This document shows positions 54,908-64,000 of a stretch of 64,000 nucleotides of DNA, piece by piece (the stretch's first letter is position 1; every line of letters begins with the position of its first letter). The DNA is taken from assembly GCF_002939185.1 (NCBI RefSeq), contig NZ_POVL01000018.1, positions 1 through 64,000 on the forward strand. The letters are read 5' to 3'. Origin of the DNA: Enterobacter sichuanensis. GTDB lineage: Bacteria; Pseudomonadota; Gammaproteobacteria; Enterobacterales; Enterobacteriaceae. The translations under genes and the position numbers were made by a program. The notes under the pieces are model-generated. The model was not told the DNA's origin, made no database searches, and saw only the letters and a program-made list of their open reading frames with translations.

Positions 54908-57900
54908 ATGACGCGACTGATCGTTATCGGCAATGGCATGGCAGCAACGCGGCTGATCGCCTCGCTGACCGCGCGTGCTCCCGGTCGCTTCGCGATTACC
55001 GTGCTGGGCGATGAGCCGGAACACGCCTACAACCGCATCCAGCTCTCGCCGGTGCTGGGTGGGGAAAAACAGGCGGAACAGATCCGCCTGCAGGATGACG
55101 CCTGGTATGAGTCCCGGGGTGTGACGGTGCGAAGGGGGGAAAAGGTGCTCGCGGTAGATGTTGAGAAGCGGCTGGTCCGTACGGCACAAACCACGCTGGT
55201 CTGGGATGAGCTGGTGTTTGCCACCGGATCAACGCCCGTTGTGCCGCCTATCCCTGGCGGGGATGCCTCTCACGTCTTTACCTTCCGTCGGCTGACGGAT
55301 ATCGGCGCGATTCAGGCTATCCCGGGCCCGGCGGTGGTGCTGGGCGGTGGGGTGCTCGGCGTTGAGGCTGCCGCCGCGCTTGCCAGTGCATGTGACAACG
55401 TCACGCTGGTACATCGCGGGGCGTGGTTAATGGAACAGCAACTGGACCAGCAGGCTGGCGTCCTGCTGGAAGAGGCGCTGGCAGCACGCGGGGTGCGCTG
55501 CGCGCTTTCGTCCGGGATTGCGTCCATCGCGGCGGAGTCGGTGACGCTGTCGGACGGCAAGCGGATTCACGCCACCCGTGTGGTGTTGACCACCGGCGTT
55601 CAGCCCAACATCTCGCTGGCCAAAGCCAGCGGCGTTCGCTGCGCCCGCGGCATTGTGGTGAATCCGCAGATGCAGACCTCCGCGGCGAACGTCAGCGCCA
55701 TTGGCGAATGCTGTGAGATCGACGGCCAGACGTTTGGCCTGGTGGCGCCCTGTCTGGCGCAGGCGGATATCCTCGCCGCCCGGCTGGCCGGGGAGGCCGT
55801 AGCCTCTTTTGCCCCAACGGACAGCGGGATGCGCCTCAAGGTGACGGGCATTGAACTGTTCACCGCCGGTCGCGCCACGGTGCAACCGGAGGACGTGGTC
55901 TGGAGCGCATGGGATCCCCTTACGCGCCACTACCGACGCTTATTGATTCACCGCGGCGCGCTGGCTGGCGTGCTGCTGATGGGGGACTGCCGCAGAGCGG
56001 CAACCTTCACCGATTTACTGGCAACAGCTGCGCCCGCCCATGCGGACTGGCTGTTCGATCGTTTCACTACGCAACCGCAGGTTGCAGGACAGAACGCTAT
56101 GACAAAACCTACTCTGGTGGTGGTTGGGCACGGTATGGTCGGCCACCATTTCCTCGAAGATTGCGTTAGCCGCAATCTGCATCAGCAGTATCAGATTGTT
56201 GTCTTTGGCGAGGAGCGCTATGCCGCCTATGACCGCGTGCATCTGTCGGAATATTTTGGCGGCCGCAGCGCGGCGTCGCTCTCGCTGGTGGACGGGGATT
56301 TCTTTGCCGACCACGGCATTGAGCTGCGCCTGTCGCAGCAGATTGTCGCACTCGATCGCGATGCACGCGTGGTGCGCACCGCCAGCGGGCATGAAACCCA
56401 CTGGGAGAAACTGGTGCTGGCGACCGGCTCATACCCGTTCGTTCCACCCGTGCCGGGGAACGATTTACCGGGCTGTTTTGTCTATCGCACCCTTGACGAT
56501 CTGGATGCGATTGCGGCGCATGCGGCGGGCTCTCGCCGCGGGGTGGTGATTGGCGGCGGGCTGCTGGGTCTGGAGGCGGCAAATGCGCTGAAGCAGCTCG
56601 GGCTTGAAACCCACGTGGTGGAGTTTGCGCCCAACCTGATGGCGGTCCAGCTCGACAACGACGGCGCGGCAATGCTGCGCAGGAAAATCGAGGCGCTGGG
56701 CGTCAGCGTTCACACCAGCAAAGCGACAACGGAAATCGCCCCCGCGGACGACGGGCTGGTGCTGCGCTTTGCAGATGGCGAACAGCTGGAAACGGACATG
56801 GTGGTCTTTTCTGCGGGCATACGTCCGCAGGATTCGCTGGCGCGCAGCAGCGGGCTGGCTATCGGCGAGCGTGGCGGGATCTGCATTGACGATCGCTGTC
56901 AGACCTCCGACCCGAACGTATTTGCCATCGGCGAATGCGCTCTGTGGGCGGGGAAAATCTTTGGTCTGGTCGCGCCCGGCTACCAGATGGCGCGGGTGGC
57001 CGCCGCCGCGCTGGCGGGAGAGGATAAAACATTCACTGGCGCGGATATGAGCACCAAACTAAAACTGCTGGGCGTGGACGTCGCCTCGTTCGGCGACGCT
57101 CACGGGCGCACGCCGGGTGCGCTGAGCTACCAGTGGACGCACGGCCCGCAGCAGATCTACAAAAAAATGGTGGTGAGCCACGACGGAAAAACGCTGCTAG
57201 GCGGCGTGCTGGTCGGCGATGCCAGCGAGTACGCCACGCTGGTGCAGATGATGCTCAACGGCATCGCCCTGCCAAAAGAGCCGGAGACGCTGATTTTACC
57301 CGCATCGTCAGGCAGTGCGCCAAAAGCGCTCGGCGTGGCGGCGCTGCCGGAAAGCGCGCAAATCTGCTCCTGCCATAACGTCAGCAAAGGCGATATCTGC
57401 CAGGCGGTGAGCGCCGGCGCGACGGACATCGGCGCCGTCAAGCAGTGCACCAAAGCGGCAACCGGCTGCGGCGGGTGCAGCGCGCTGGTGAAGCAGGTGA
57501 TGGAGTGCCAACTGGCTGAGCAGGGCGTGGAGGTGAAAAAGGATATCTGCGAACACTTCCCGTACTCGCGCCAGGAGATTTACCACCTGGTGCGCGTCAA
57601 CCATATTCGCACCTTCGACCAGCTGATTAGCCGCTACGGGCAGGGGCACGGGTGTGAGATCTGCAAGCCGCTGGTGGGCTCGGTGCTGGCCTCCTGCTGG
57701 AATGAATACCTGCTAAAACCGTCACACCTGCCGCTGCAGGACACCAACGACCGCTACTTTGCCAACATTCAGAAGGACGGCACCTACTCCATCGTCCCGC
57801 GGATGCCCGCAGGGGAAGTGACGGCAGACGGGCTGATTGCTATCGGTCAGATTGCCAAACGCTACAACCTGTACAGCAAAATCACCGGCGGCCAGCGTAT

Positions 57901-58897
57901 CGACCTTTTCGGTGCCACCCTTGATCAACTGCCGGCGATCTGGCAGGCGCTGGTGGAGGCCGGGTTTGAAACCGGGCACGCCTACGGCAAATCCCTGCGC
58001 ACGGTGAAATCCTGCGTCGGGTCGACGTGGTGTCGCTACGGCGTGCAGGACTCCACCGGCCTCGCGGTCAGGCTGGAGCACCGTTACAAAGGCCTGCGCG
58101 CGCCGCACAAAATCAAAATGGCCGTCTCAGGCTGTACCCGCGAATGCGCCGAGGCGCAGAGTAAAGACGTCGGAGTCATCGCCACGGACAAAGGCTGGAA
58201 CCTCTATCTGTGCGGCAACGGCGGCATGAAGCCGCGCCACGCGGATCTCTTTGCCAGCGATCTTGATGATGAAACGCTGATCCGCACCGTCGATCGCTTC
58301 CTGATGTTTTACATCCGCACGGCGGATCGCCTGCAGCGCACCAGCACCTGGATGGACAACCTGGAAGGCGGTCTCGACTACCTGCGGGAGGTGATCCTCA
58401 ACGACAGCCTTGGCATTGCCCACGAGCTGGAGCAGGAGATGGCCCGGGTGGTGGAAACCTACCAGTGTGAATGGCAGACCACCCTTAACGATCCCAACCG
58501 CCTGGCGCTGTTCCGCACCGCCGTGAACGACACCGCCGCGGAGAACAACAAGCGCTGGCAGGAAATTTGCGGCATCGACGACATCCCGGAGCAGGCGGGC
58601 ATTGGCGCGCGGCTTGGGCGTAAACCGATTGCGCTGTTCCGCTTTGGTGAGTTCGTCTATGCCCTCGACGATCGGGAGCCGGGCAGCAGTGCGAACGTGC
58701 TCTCCCGCGGCATTCTTGGCGATGCGGCGGGCGAGCCGGTGGTGATTTCGCCGCTCTACAAACAGCGTATTCGCCTGCGCGACGGCTGTCAGGTGGATAA
58801 CGGCGAACCTGCGGTTCGTGCCTGGCCGGTGAAAATTGAAGAGGGCAAAGTGTGGGTTGGCAACGATGCCCTGGTGTTGCGCGCGGAGGCCTCATGA
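54908..58897 (+). CDS. nasB: Fused NasC-NasB: nitrate reductase FAD subunit and siroheme nitrite reductase
   Basis: One frame of 1329 residues. Residues 1-397 are an FAD/NAD oxidoreductase (LIVIGNGMAATRLI start; LGGGVLGVEAAAAL) matching Klebsiella NasC, which passes electrons from NADH to NasA. From Met398 (MTKPTLVVVGHGMVGHHFLE) it is a full NirB-type nitrite reductase: a second FAD/NAD module, a BFD [2Fe-2S] module (CSCHNVSKGD, CTKAATGCGGC) and a siroheme-[4Fe-4S] domain with CVGSTWC and SGCTRECAEA. It ends in a NirD-like Rieske-fold domain (GRKPIALFRFGEFVYALDDREPG in two pieces). No stop separates the parts. It reduces nitrite to ammonium in the cytoplasm. An internal start at 56099 could also be used. 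Confidence 0.9.
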   Translation: MTRLIVIGNGMAATRLIASLTARAPGRFAITVLGDEPEHAYNRIQLSPVLGGEKQAEQIRLQDDAWYESRGVTVRRGEKVLAVDVEKRLVRTAQTTLVWDELVFATGSTPVVPPIPGGDASHVFTFRRLTDIGAIQAIPGPAVVLGGGVLGVEAAAALASACDNVTLVHRGAWLMEQQLDQQAGVLLEEALAARGVRCALSSGIASIAAESVTLSDGKRIHATRVVLTTGVQPNISLAKASGVRCARGIVVNPQMQTSAANVSAIGECCEIDGQTFGLVAPCLAQADILAARLAGEAVASFAPTDSGMRLKVTGIELFTAGRATVQPEDVVWSAWDPLTRHYRRLLIHRGALAGVLLMGDCRRAATFTDLLATAAPAHADWLFDRFTTQPQVAGQNAMTKPTLVVVGHGMVGHHFLEDCVSRNLHQQYQIVVFGEERYAAYDRVHLSEYFGGRSAASLSLVDGDFFADHGIELRLSQQIVALDRDARVVRTASGHETHWEKLVLATGSYPFVPPVPGNDLPGCFVYRTLDDLDAIAAHAAGSRRGVVIGGGLLGLEAANALKQLGLETHVVEFAPNLMAVQLDNDGAAMLRRKIEALGVSVHTSKATTEIAPADDGLVLRFADGEQLETDMVVFSAGIRPQDSLARSSGLAIGERGGICIDDRCQTSDPNVFAIGECALWAGKIFGLVAPGYQMARVAAAALAGEDKTFTGADMSTKLKLLGVDVASFGDAHGRTPGALSYQWTHGPQQIYKKMVVSHDGKTLLGGVLVGDASEYATLVQMMLNGIALPKEPETLILPASSGSAPKALGVAALPESAQICSCHNVSKGDICQAVSAGATDIGAVKQCTKAATGCGGCSALVKQVMECQLAEQGVEVKKDICEHFPYSRQEIYHLVRVNHIRTFDQLISRYGQGHGCEICKPLVGSVLASCWNEYLLKPSHLPLQDTNDRYFANIQKDGTYSIVPRMPAGEVTADGLIAIGQIAKRYNLYSKITGGQRIDLFGATLDQLPAIWQALVEAGFETGHAYGKSLRTVKSCVGSTWCRYGVQDSTGLAVRLEHRYKGLRAPHKIKMAVSGCTRECAEAQSKDVGVIATDKGWNLYLCGNGGMKPRHADLFASDLDDETLIRTVDRFLMFYIRTADRLQRTSTWMDNLEGGLDYLREVILNDSLGIAHELEQEMARVVETYQCEWQTTLNDPNRLALFRTAVNDTAAENNKRWQEICGIDDIPEQAGIGARLGRKPIALFRFGEFVYALDDREPGSSANVLSRGILGDAAGEPVVISPLYKQRIRLRDGCQVDNGEPAVRAWPVKIEEGKVWVGNDALVLRAEAS

Positions 58898-61371
58898 TGG
58901 AAACCCGGACAACGTGCCCCTACTGTGGGGTCGGCTGCGGCGTGGTCGCCCGCGTGGAAGGTGAAACGGTAAGCGTTCGGGGGGATGAAAGCCATCCTGC
59001 GAATTTTGGCCGCCTGTGCGTGAAGGGATCGGCCCTGGGAGAAACGATGGGTCTGCAGGGGCGGTTGCTGCACCCCGTGGTTGACGGTGTTGAAGGGGAC
59101 TGGACGCAGGCGCTGGGCGCGGCTGGCGAGCGGTTGCGGGCGATCATCGACACCTGGGGGCCGCAGGCGGTGGCCTTTTACGCCTCCGGGCAATTGCTCA
59201 CGGAGGATTACTACGCCGCCAATAAGCTGATGAAGGGGTTTATCGGCGCGGCGAACATCGATACCAACTCCCGGCTCTGCATGTCGTCGGCGGTGGTGGG
59301 CTATAAACGCGCCTTCGGTGAAGACGTCGTGCCGTGCAATTACGAGGATGTGGAAAACAGCGACCTGGTGGTGCTGGTTGGCTCAAACGCGGCCTGGACG
59401 CATCCGGTGCTGTACCAGCGGCTGGTGCAGGCGCGACAGGCCAGTCCCGAGATGAAAGTGGTGGTCATTGACCCGCGCAGAACCGCCACCTGTGATATTG
59501 CCGACCTGCATCTTGCGCTCGCGCCCGGGAGCGACGCCGGGCTGTTTGTCGGTCTGCTGGATGTGATTCAGGGTACGGACGCGTGGCCGATATCCCGCGT
59601 AGCGGCGTTTTGCGGCCTCACGCCGCAGGAGATTGCCACATTTTACGACTGGTTTATGACGGCGCCCCGGGCCATTACGCTCTACACCATGGGGATCAAC
59701 CAGTCCTCCAGCGGCAGCGACAAATGCAGCGCCATCATTAACGTTCACCTTGCCAGCGGGAAATTTAACCGTTCGGGCTGCGGCCCGTTTTCCCTGACCG
59801 GCCAGCCAAACGCGATGGGCGGAAGGGAAGTGGGCGGGCTGGCGAATCAGCTGGCGGCGCACATGAACTTCGAGCCAGACGATCTTTCACGGGTGGCGCG
59901 TTTCTGGGGCACGGAGCGGCTGGCGCAAACTCCGGGCCTGATGGCGGTGGAGCTGTTTGACGCCATCGCCCGCGGCGAGGTGAAGGCGGTGTGGATCATG
60001 GGCACCAACCCTGCCGTCTCGCTGCCGGACAGCCACGCGGTGTGCCAGGCGCTGGCGAACTGTCCGCTGGTGATTGTCTCTGAGGTGATGAGGGATACCG
60101 ACACCAGCCGCTTCGCCCATATTCGCTTTCCGGCGCTGGGCTGGGGAGAAAAAGAGGGAACGGTGACGAACTCGGAGCGGCGTATTTCCCGCCAGCGCGC
60201 GTTTCTGCCAGCGCCGGGCGAAGCGAAGCCGGACTGGTGGATTGTCGCGCAGGTGGCGAAACAACTGGGGCACGGTGACGCCTTTGCCTGGCAGCATCCC
60301 CACGAGATTTTTTGCGAGCATGCGGCGCTGACCGCCTTTGAAAATGACGGCGCGCGGGCGTTAAACCTTCATGACCTGGCTACGCTGAGCCGTGACGCGT
60401 GGGAGCAGCTTGAGCCTTATCAGTGGTCGACAGGGGATTTTCCGCGCCGGAACATCGTTCCGGTTACCCCTCAGCCGCACGGTGCGACGGTCAGCGCATT
60501 CTACCCGCTGATCCTTAACACCGGGCGCATTCGCGATCAGTGGCACACCATGACCCGTACGGGATATGTGGCCAGACTGATGCAGCATATCGCCGAACCG
60601 TTTGTTGAGGTTTGCCCTGCGGACGCCGCTCTGTTCTCCCTGTGCGACGGCCAGCTGGCGCGCATCAGCTCGCCGCGCGGCGTGATGGTGGCGCGAGTGT
60701 GCGTCCGTGACAGTCAGCGCGAGGGTGAGGCGTTTGCCCCGATGCACTGGAACGCGCAGTTTTCCCGTCAGGGAAAGGTGAATGCGCTGGTGGAAGGGCG
60801 CTGCGATCCGGTTTCGGGCCAGCCGGAGAGTAAACAAACCGCCGTCAGGATCATGCCCTGGCAGCCCGCCTGGCAGGGAGAACTGTATGCCCGTGCGCTA
60901 CCGGAGCTGCCGCCATCGGCGCACGGGTGGCGTAAAGCCTCACGCCTGACGGTGGCGGGGGATACGCCGCTGTTCTCCTGGGTCGCGGATTACGCCCGCG
61001 CCCGCGGCTGGCAGTTGCAGACTGCGCAAACGGATGCACGCAGCAGCGTACTGGCCTGGCATGAAGGCCAGCTGATGCTCGGGTTCTGGGAAGGCACCGC
61101 GTTACCGGCGCTGGCGCATACGGTCATCGAGGCCGCTTTTCAGTCGCCACCCCCGACGCCTGCTGCGCGCCATGCGCTGCTGAACGGGCAGGACGTGGGG
61201 AAGCACCGCGATCCGGGGCGCATTATCTGCACCTGTTTCAGCGTCGGGGAAAACGCGATACGGGAGGCGATTGCCGGAGGCTGTGATTCCGTCAGCGCGC
61301 TGGGGGCGAAGCTGCGCTGTGGTACGAATTGTGGCTCCTGCGTGCCGGAGTTGAAAGGGCTGTTTGGATAA
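58894..61371 (+). CDS. nasA: Assimilatory nitrate reductase catalytic subunit
   Basis: The 825-residue molybdoenzyme of the DMSO-reductase family starts at ATG 58894, overlapping the nasB stop by 4 nt. An N-terminal [4Fe-4S] site is TCPYCGVGCGVVA with a fourth Cys in GRLCVKGS. Molybdopterin guanine dinucleotide domains follow (STRLCMSS-like NSRLCMSSAVVGYKRAFG, MGTNPAVSLPD, RIRDQWHTMTRTG). A C-terminal BFD-type [2Fe-2S] domain (CTCFSVGENAIREAI, CGTNCGSCVPEL) accepts electrons from the NasC part. It reduces nitrate to nitrite. Last gene of the nas operon. Confidence 0.95.
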   Translation: MMETRTTCPYCGVGCGVVARVEGETVSVRGDESHPANFGRLCVKGSALGETMGLQGRLLHPVVDGVEGDWTQALGAAGERLRAIIDTWGPQAVAFYASGQLLTEDYYAANKLMKGFIGAANIDTNSRLCMSSAVVGYKRAFGEDVVPCNYEDVENSDLVVLVGSNAAWTHPVLYQRLVQARQASPEMKVVVIDPRRTATCDIADLHLALAPGSDAGLFVGLLDVIQGTDAWPISRVAAFCGLTPQEIATFYDWFMTAPRAITLYTMGINQSSSGSDKCSAIINVHLASGKFNRSGCGPFSLTGQPNAMGGREVGGLANQLAAHMNFEPDDLSRVARFWGTERLAQTPGLMAVELFDAIARGEVKAVWIMGTNPAVSLPDSHAVCQALANCPLVIVSEVMRDTDTSRFAHIRFPALGWGEKEGTVTNSERRISRQRAFLPAPGEAKPDWWIVAQVAKQLGHGDAFAWQHPHEIFCEHAALTAFENDGARALNLHDLATLSRDAWEQLEPYQWSTGDFPRRNIVPVTPQPHGATVSAFYPLILNTGRIRDQWHTMTRTGYVARLMQHIAEPFVEVCPADAALFSLCDGQLARISSPRGVMVARVCVRDSQREGEAFAPMHWNAQFSRQGKVNALVEGRCDPVSGQPESKQTAVRIMPWQPAWQGELYARALPELPPSAHGWRKASRLTVAGDTPLFSWVADYARARGWQLQTAQTDARSSVLAWHEGQLMLGFWEGTALPALAHTVIEAAFQSPPPTPAARHALLNGQDVGKHRDPGRIICTCFSVGENAIREAIAGGCDSVSALGAKLRCGTNCGSCVPELKGLFG

Positions 61372-61496
61372 TGGCGTAAGGGCGACAATCTGTTTCAGGA
61401 TAATCCTGAAATGTCCGCCAGGACTGCATTTCAGGGCTTATCGCGTTAACATAATAAGAGTTTATTCATAAACACAGGTTCTTATTGACGACGCTG

Positions 61497-62903
61497 ATGG
61501 CTGTACCGTCCCGCTTTCGTTTGCTGTTTTTACTCTCCTTTCTTACGGTCGGAGCCGTTCACGGTGCGCCGAATTCCTTTATGCATCAGGCTCTGAATCC
61601 CTTTGATAATAACGGGGACAGTTTGCCCGACCTTGGTATGGCGACGCCCACAGGCGAGGGGGAAAAACACCTGGCCGAAATGGCGAAATCCTTTGGCGAA
61701 GCCAGTATGACCGACAACGGCCTGACAACCGGCGAGCAGGCGCGTCAGTTTGCCTTTGGTCAGGTGCGCGACGCGGTGAGCGGCGAGGTGAACCAGCAGA
61801 TTGAGTCCTGGCTCTCGCCCTGGGGGAACGCCAGCGTGAACGTGCTGGTGGATAACGAGGGCAAATTCAACGGCAGCAGCGGGAGCTGGTTTATCCCCTG
61901 GAACGATAACAACCGCTACCTGAGCTGGAGCCAGCTAGGCCTGACGCAGCAGACGGATGGTCTGGTCAGTAACGCCGGCATCGGGCAGCGCTGGATCGCC
62001 GGGAAATGGCTGCTGGGCTATAACACCTTTTACGATAATCTGCTGGATGAAAACCTGCAGCGTGCCGGGCTGGGCGCGGAAGTGTGGGGGGAAAATCTGC
62101 ACCTGTCGGCGAACTATTATCAGCCCTTTGCCAGCTGGCGTGAGCGCTCGGACATTCAGGAGCAGCGCATGGCGCGCGGATATGACGTGACGGCCAACGC
62201 CTGGCTGCCGTGGTTCCATCATCTGAATACCAGCCTCAGCGTTGAGCAATATTTTGGTGACAACGTCGATCTGTTCAATAGCGGCACCGGCTATCACAAT
62301 CCGGTGGCGGTCAACCTGGGACTTAACTATACCCCCGTTCCGCTGGTGACGTTGACCGCCGCGCATAAGCAGGGCGAGAGTGGCGAGAGCCAGAATAACC
62401 TCGGGTTGAAGCTCAACTACCGCTTTGGCGTGCCGCTGGCCAAACAGCTTTCAGCCAGTGAAGTCGCCGCCACGCGCTCCCTGCGCGGAAGCCGCTATGA
62501 TTCACCGGAGCGCAACAGCCTGCCGGTGATGGAGTTCCGTCAGCGCAAAACGCTGTCCGTCTGGCTGGCCACGCCGCCGTGGGATCTGAAAGGGGGCGAA
62601 ACCGTCATGCTGAAGCTGCAGGTTCGCAGCACGCACGGCATCCGCCAGATCCACTGGCAGGGGGATACGCAGGCGTTGAGTCTGACATCGCCGGCTAAAA
62701 GCAACAGCAGCGACGGCTGGAGCGTGATCATGCCCGCCTGGGATGACCGGGAAGGGGCGTCAAACCGCTGGCACCTGTCGGCGGTGGTGGAAGATGAGAA
62801 AGGCCAGTGCGTCTCATCGAATGAAATCACGCTGACCGTGGTGCAGCCGCTGGTCGCGTTACCTGACGACGACCCGCGCTGGAAGCTGCTGCCGGATGAA
62901 TAA
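61497..62903 (+). CDS. ychO: Inverse autotransporter-like protein YchO
   Basis: The 468-residue protein was started at ATG 61497; a TTG at 61485 is the alternative. A signal peptide (RLLFLLSFLTVGAVHG) is followed by a helical linker and an intimin/invasin-type 12-strand beta barrel (about 95-320; GIGQRWIAGKWLLGYNTFYD, LNYRFGVPLAKQ). A single Ig-like passenger of about 120 residues completes it. E. coli YchO has the same position next to narL. It is short for the family and probably has a limited adhesive or envelope role. Confidence 0.92.
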   Translation: MAVPSRFRLLFLLSFLTVGAVHGAPNSFMHQALNPFDNNGDSLPDLGMATPTGEGEKHLAEMAKSFGEASMTDNGLTTGEQARQFAFGQVRDAVSGEVNQQIESWLSPWGNASVNVLVDNEGKFNGSSGSWFIPWNDNNRYLSWSQLGLTQQTDGLVSNAGIGQRWIAGKWLLGYNTFYDNLLDENLQRAGLGAEVWGENLHLSANYYQPFASWRERSDIQEQRMARGYDVTANAWLPWFHHLNTSLSVEQYFGDNVDLFNSGTGYHNPVAVNLGLNYTPVPLVTLTAAHKQGESGESQNNLGLKLNYRFGVPLAKQLSASEVAATRSLRGSRYDSPERNSLPVMEFRQRKTLSVWLATPPWDLKGGETVMLKLQVRSTHGIRQIHWQGDTQALSLTSPAKSNSSDGWSVIMPAWDDREGASNRWHLSAVVEDEKGQCVSSNEITLTVVQPLVALPDDDPRWKLLPDE

Positions 62904-62906
62904 CCC

Positions 62907-63557
62907 TTAAAAAATGCGTTCCTGGTGAACCCATACCGCGGCTTCCACGCGCGATTTTAGCTTCATTTTCTTCAGCATATGCTTCACATGCACTTTGACC
63001 GTGCTTTCGGTGATATCCAGGCGGCGGGCGATCATTTTGTTCGGCAGCCCCTGGGCAATGAGCTTGAGAATATCGCGCTCGCGCGGGGTTAACTGGCTGA
63101 CGTCACGGTCAGAGGTGGCGCGGTTTGCCCGCAGGCTGGCGGCGAGGACCGGCGTTAAGGCTTCGCTGAGCACCATCTCGCCCGCCGCCGCCTGCTGCAG
63201 TGCCTTAAGCAGATCTTCCGGCTCCATATCTTTCAGCAGATAGCCATCCGCCCCGCGCTTGAGCGCCGTGACCACATCCTCTTCGTGGTTCGACACGCTA
63301 AAGACGACGATGCGCCCGGAGAGCGATTTTTCCCGCAGCTTGTCGAGGGTTTCCAGACCGTTCATGCCCGGCATATTCAGAACGAGCAGGATCAAATCGG
63401 GATCGAGGGATTCGGCAAGCTCAATGCCCTGTTCGCCGTTGCTGGCTTCGCCTACCACGGTGATATCGGGTGCCATGCTGACCAGCTGTTTCACGCCAGT
63501 ACGCAGCATCGGATGGTCGTCGATCAGCAGGATGGATGCCGGTTCCTGATTAGTCAT
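62907..63557 (-). CDS. narL: Nitrate/nitrite response regulator NarL with Asp59 changed to Val
   Basis: The 216-residue protein was started at ATG 63557, overlapping narX. It is nearly identical to E. coli NarL, with a receiver domain (1-130) and a LuxR-type helix-turn-helix (about 150-216; [20 protein letters not shown]). The acidic pair D13-D14, the Ser/Thr in VVFSVSN and the Lys in GYLLKDME are kept. However, the phospho-acceptor position reads LLVLNMPG and not LLDLNMPG: codon 59 is GTT (63381-63383 on the minus strand). One base change from GAT explains it. NarX and NarQ could not phosphorylate this site. Confidence 0.96.
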   Translation of the reverse strand: MTNQEPASILLIDDHPMLRTGVKQLVSMAPDITVVGEASNGEQGIELAESLDPDLILLVLNMPGMNGLETLDKLREKSLSGRIVVFSVSNHEEDVVTALKRGADGYLLKDMEPEDLLKALQQAAAGEMVLSEALTPVLAASLRANRATSDRDVSQLTPRERDILKLIAQGLPNKMIARRLDITESTVKVHVKHMLKKMKLKSRVEAAVWVHQERIF

Positions 63558-64000
63558 GGGTATCTCCTTGAGCAATTGTGAGCGGTTTCTCGGGAATAAA
63601 GGTGACGACAACTTCCGTGCCACCCGTCTCTCTCCGGCGAACCTGGCAATCACCGCGCAGGCTTTGGGCGCGGTCTCGCATAATAATTAAACCATAGTGA
63701 TTCGTGCGTTCGGCATTTTCCGGCACGCCGCGGCCGTTGTCGTGAACCGTCAGTTTCACCTGATTGCTGTGCTGGCTGACGGTGACCGTTACCGCCGTCG
63801 CGCCGGCATGCTTAAGCACGTTGCTCAGCGCTTCGCGGGCGATCTGCAGTAAATGGATGGCCTGATGGGAGGGGACAAACCGCGGCGGCAGCTGGTAATC
63901 CAGCTTCACCTGGAACCCCAGCCGGGCGCTAAATTCGTGACAGCTGGCTTCCAGCGCCGGGCGCAGGCCCGGCTCGGTCAGCTGCAGACGAAAGGTGGTC
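63550..64000 (-). CDS. narX: Nitrate/nitrite sensor kinase NarX, C-terminal part
   Basis: The gene is cut by the window end, and 149 residues of the HATPase_c domain are visible. The N-box is [13 protein letters not shown], the G1 box DNGRGVP, then [16 protein letters not shown] and GGTEVVVTF. NarX senses periplasmic nitrate and nitrite and phosphorylates NarL. The stop overlaps the narL start by 8 nt, the usual narXL arrangement. No defect is seen in the visible part. Confidence 0.95.
   Translation of the reverse strand, partial: TTFRLQLTEPGLRPALEASCHEFSARLGFQVKLDYQLPPRFVPSHQAIHLLQIAREALSNVLKHAGATAVTVTVSQHSNQVKLTVHDNGRGVPENAERTNHYGLIIMRDRAQSLRGDCQVRRRETGGTEVVVTFIPEKPLTIAQGDTHD

Overview
The window is chromosomal DNA of an enteric gammaproteobacterium, most likely Enterobacter or a close relative. 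From 32 kb to the end the gene order is that of the Escherichia coli ychF-pth-ychH-dauA-prs-ispE-lolB-hemA-prfA-prmC-sirB1-kdsA-chaABC-ychN-ychO-narL-narX region, with proteins close to E. coli. A Klebsiella-type assimilatory nitrate locus (nasR and a nasF-to-nasA operon) lies between ychN and ychO. Species assignment is an inference.

Region 1 (1-10.5 kb) is a type VI secretion effector locus. It holds the 3' end of vgrG, three small unrecognised proteins (two clearly exported), a DcrB/Eag-type chaperone, and a 1463-residue Rhs protein with prePAAR/PAAR and an AT-rich toxin tip plus its likely immunity gene. After a GC-rich stretch with a decayed symE-like frame and a long inverted repeat comes a displaced orphan Rhs tip with a different, DUF3990-like toxin and its own likely immunity gene. 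A frameshifted YciI-family gene follows.

Region 2 (10.59-32.06 kb) is a 21.4-kb genomic island inserted at the exact 3' end of ychF. The last 12 bp of ychF are repeated at the far end, next to what looks like ychF's own terminator. The island has a tyrosine integrase beside ychF, an AlpA-like regulator, a RepA-type replication initiator with iteron-like repeats and a DnaA box, and two cargo blocks. Block one is a type I restriction-modification operon (hsdR, PHP-AAA ATPase, AlbA/Schlafen protein, hsdS, PrrC-like ATPase, hsdM) whose genes overlap one after another. Block two is a little-known set: a divergent regulator and a zinc-ribbon AAA ATPase, facing a five-gene operon with a two-helix membrane protein, a lipoprotein, a small unknown, a SLOG/YpsA-like protein and another small unknown.

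Region 3 (32-50 kb) is core genome: translation GTPase and release factor genes, PRPP, isoprenoid, haem and KDO synthesis, cation transport, a chemoreceptor and a DsrE protein. Region 4 (50-61.4 kb) is nitrate assimilation: the NasR antiterminator, a sigma-54 promoter, an ANTAR-target leader with an overlapping terminator, an ABC nitrate importer, a NasC-NasB fusion and NasA. Region 5 holds ychO, narL and the 3' part of narX. NarL has valine in place of the phospho-accepting Asp59, so it should not be activated by phosphorylation.

No rRNA, tRNA or CRISPR array was recognised by eye. No intact insertion sequence was recognised.
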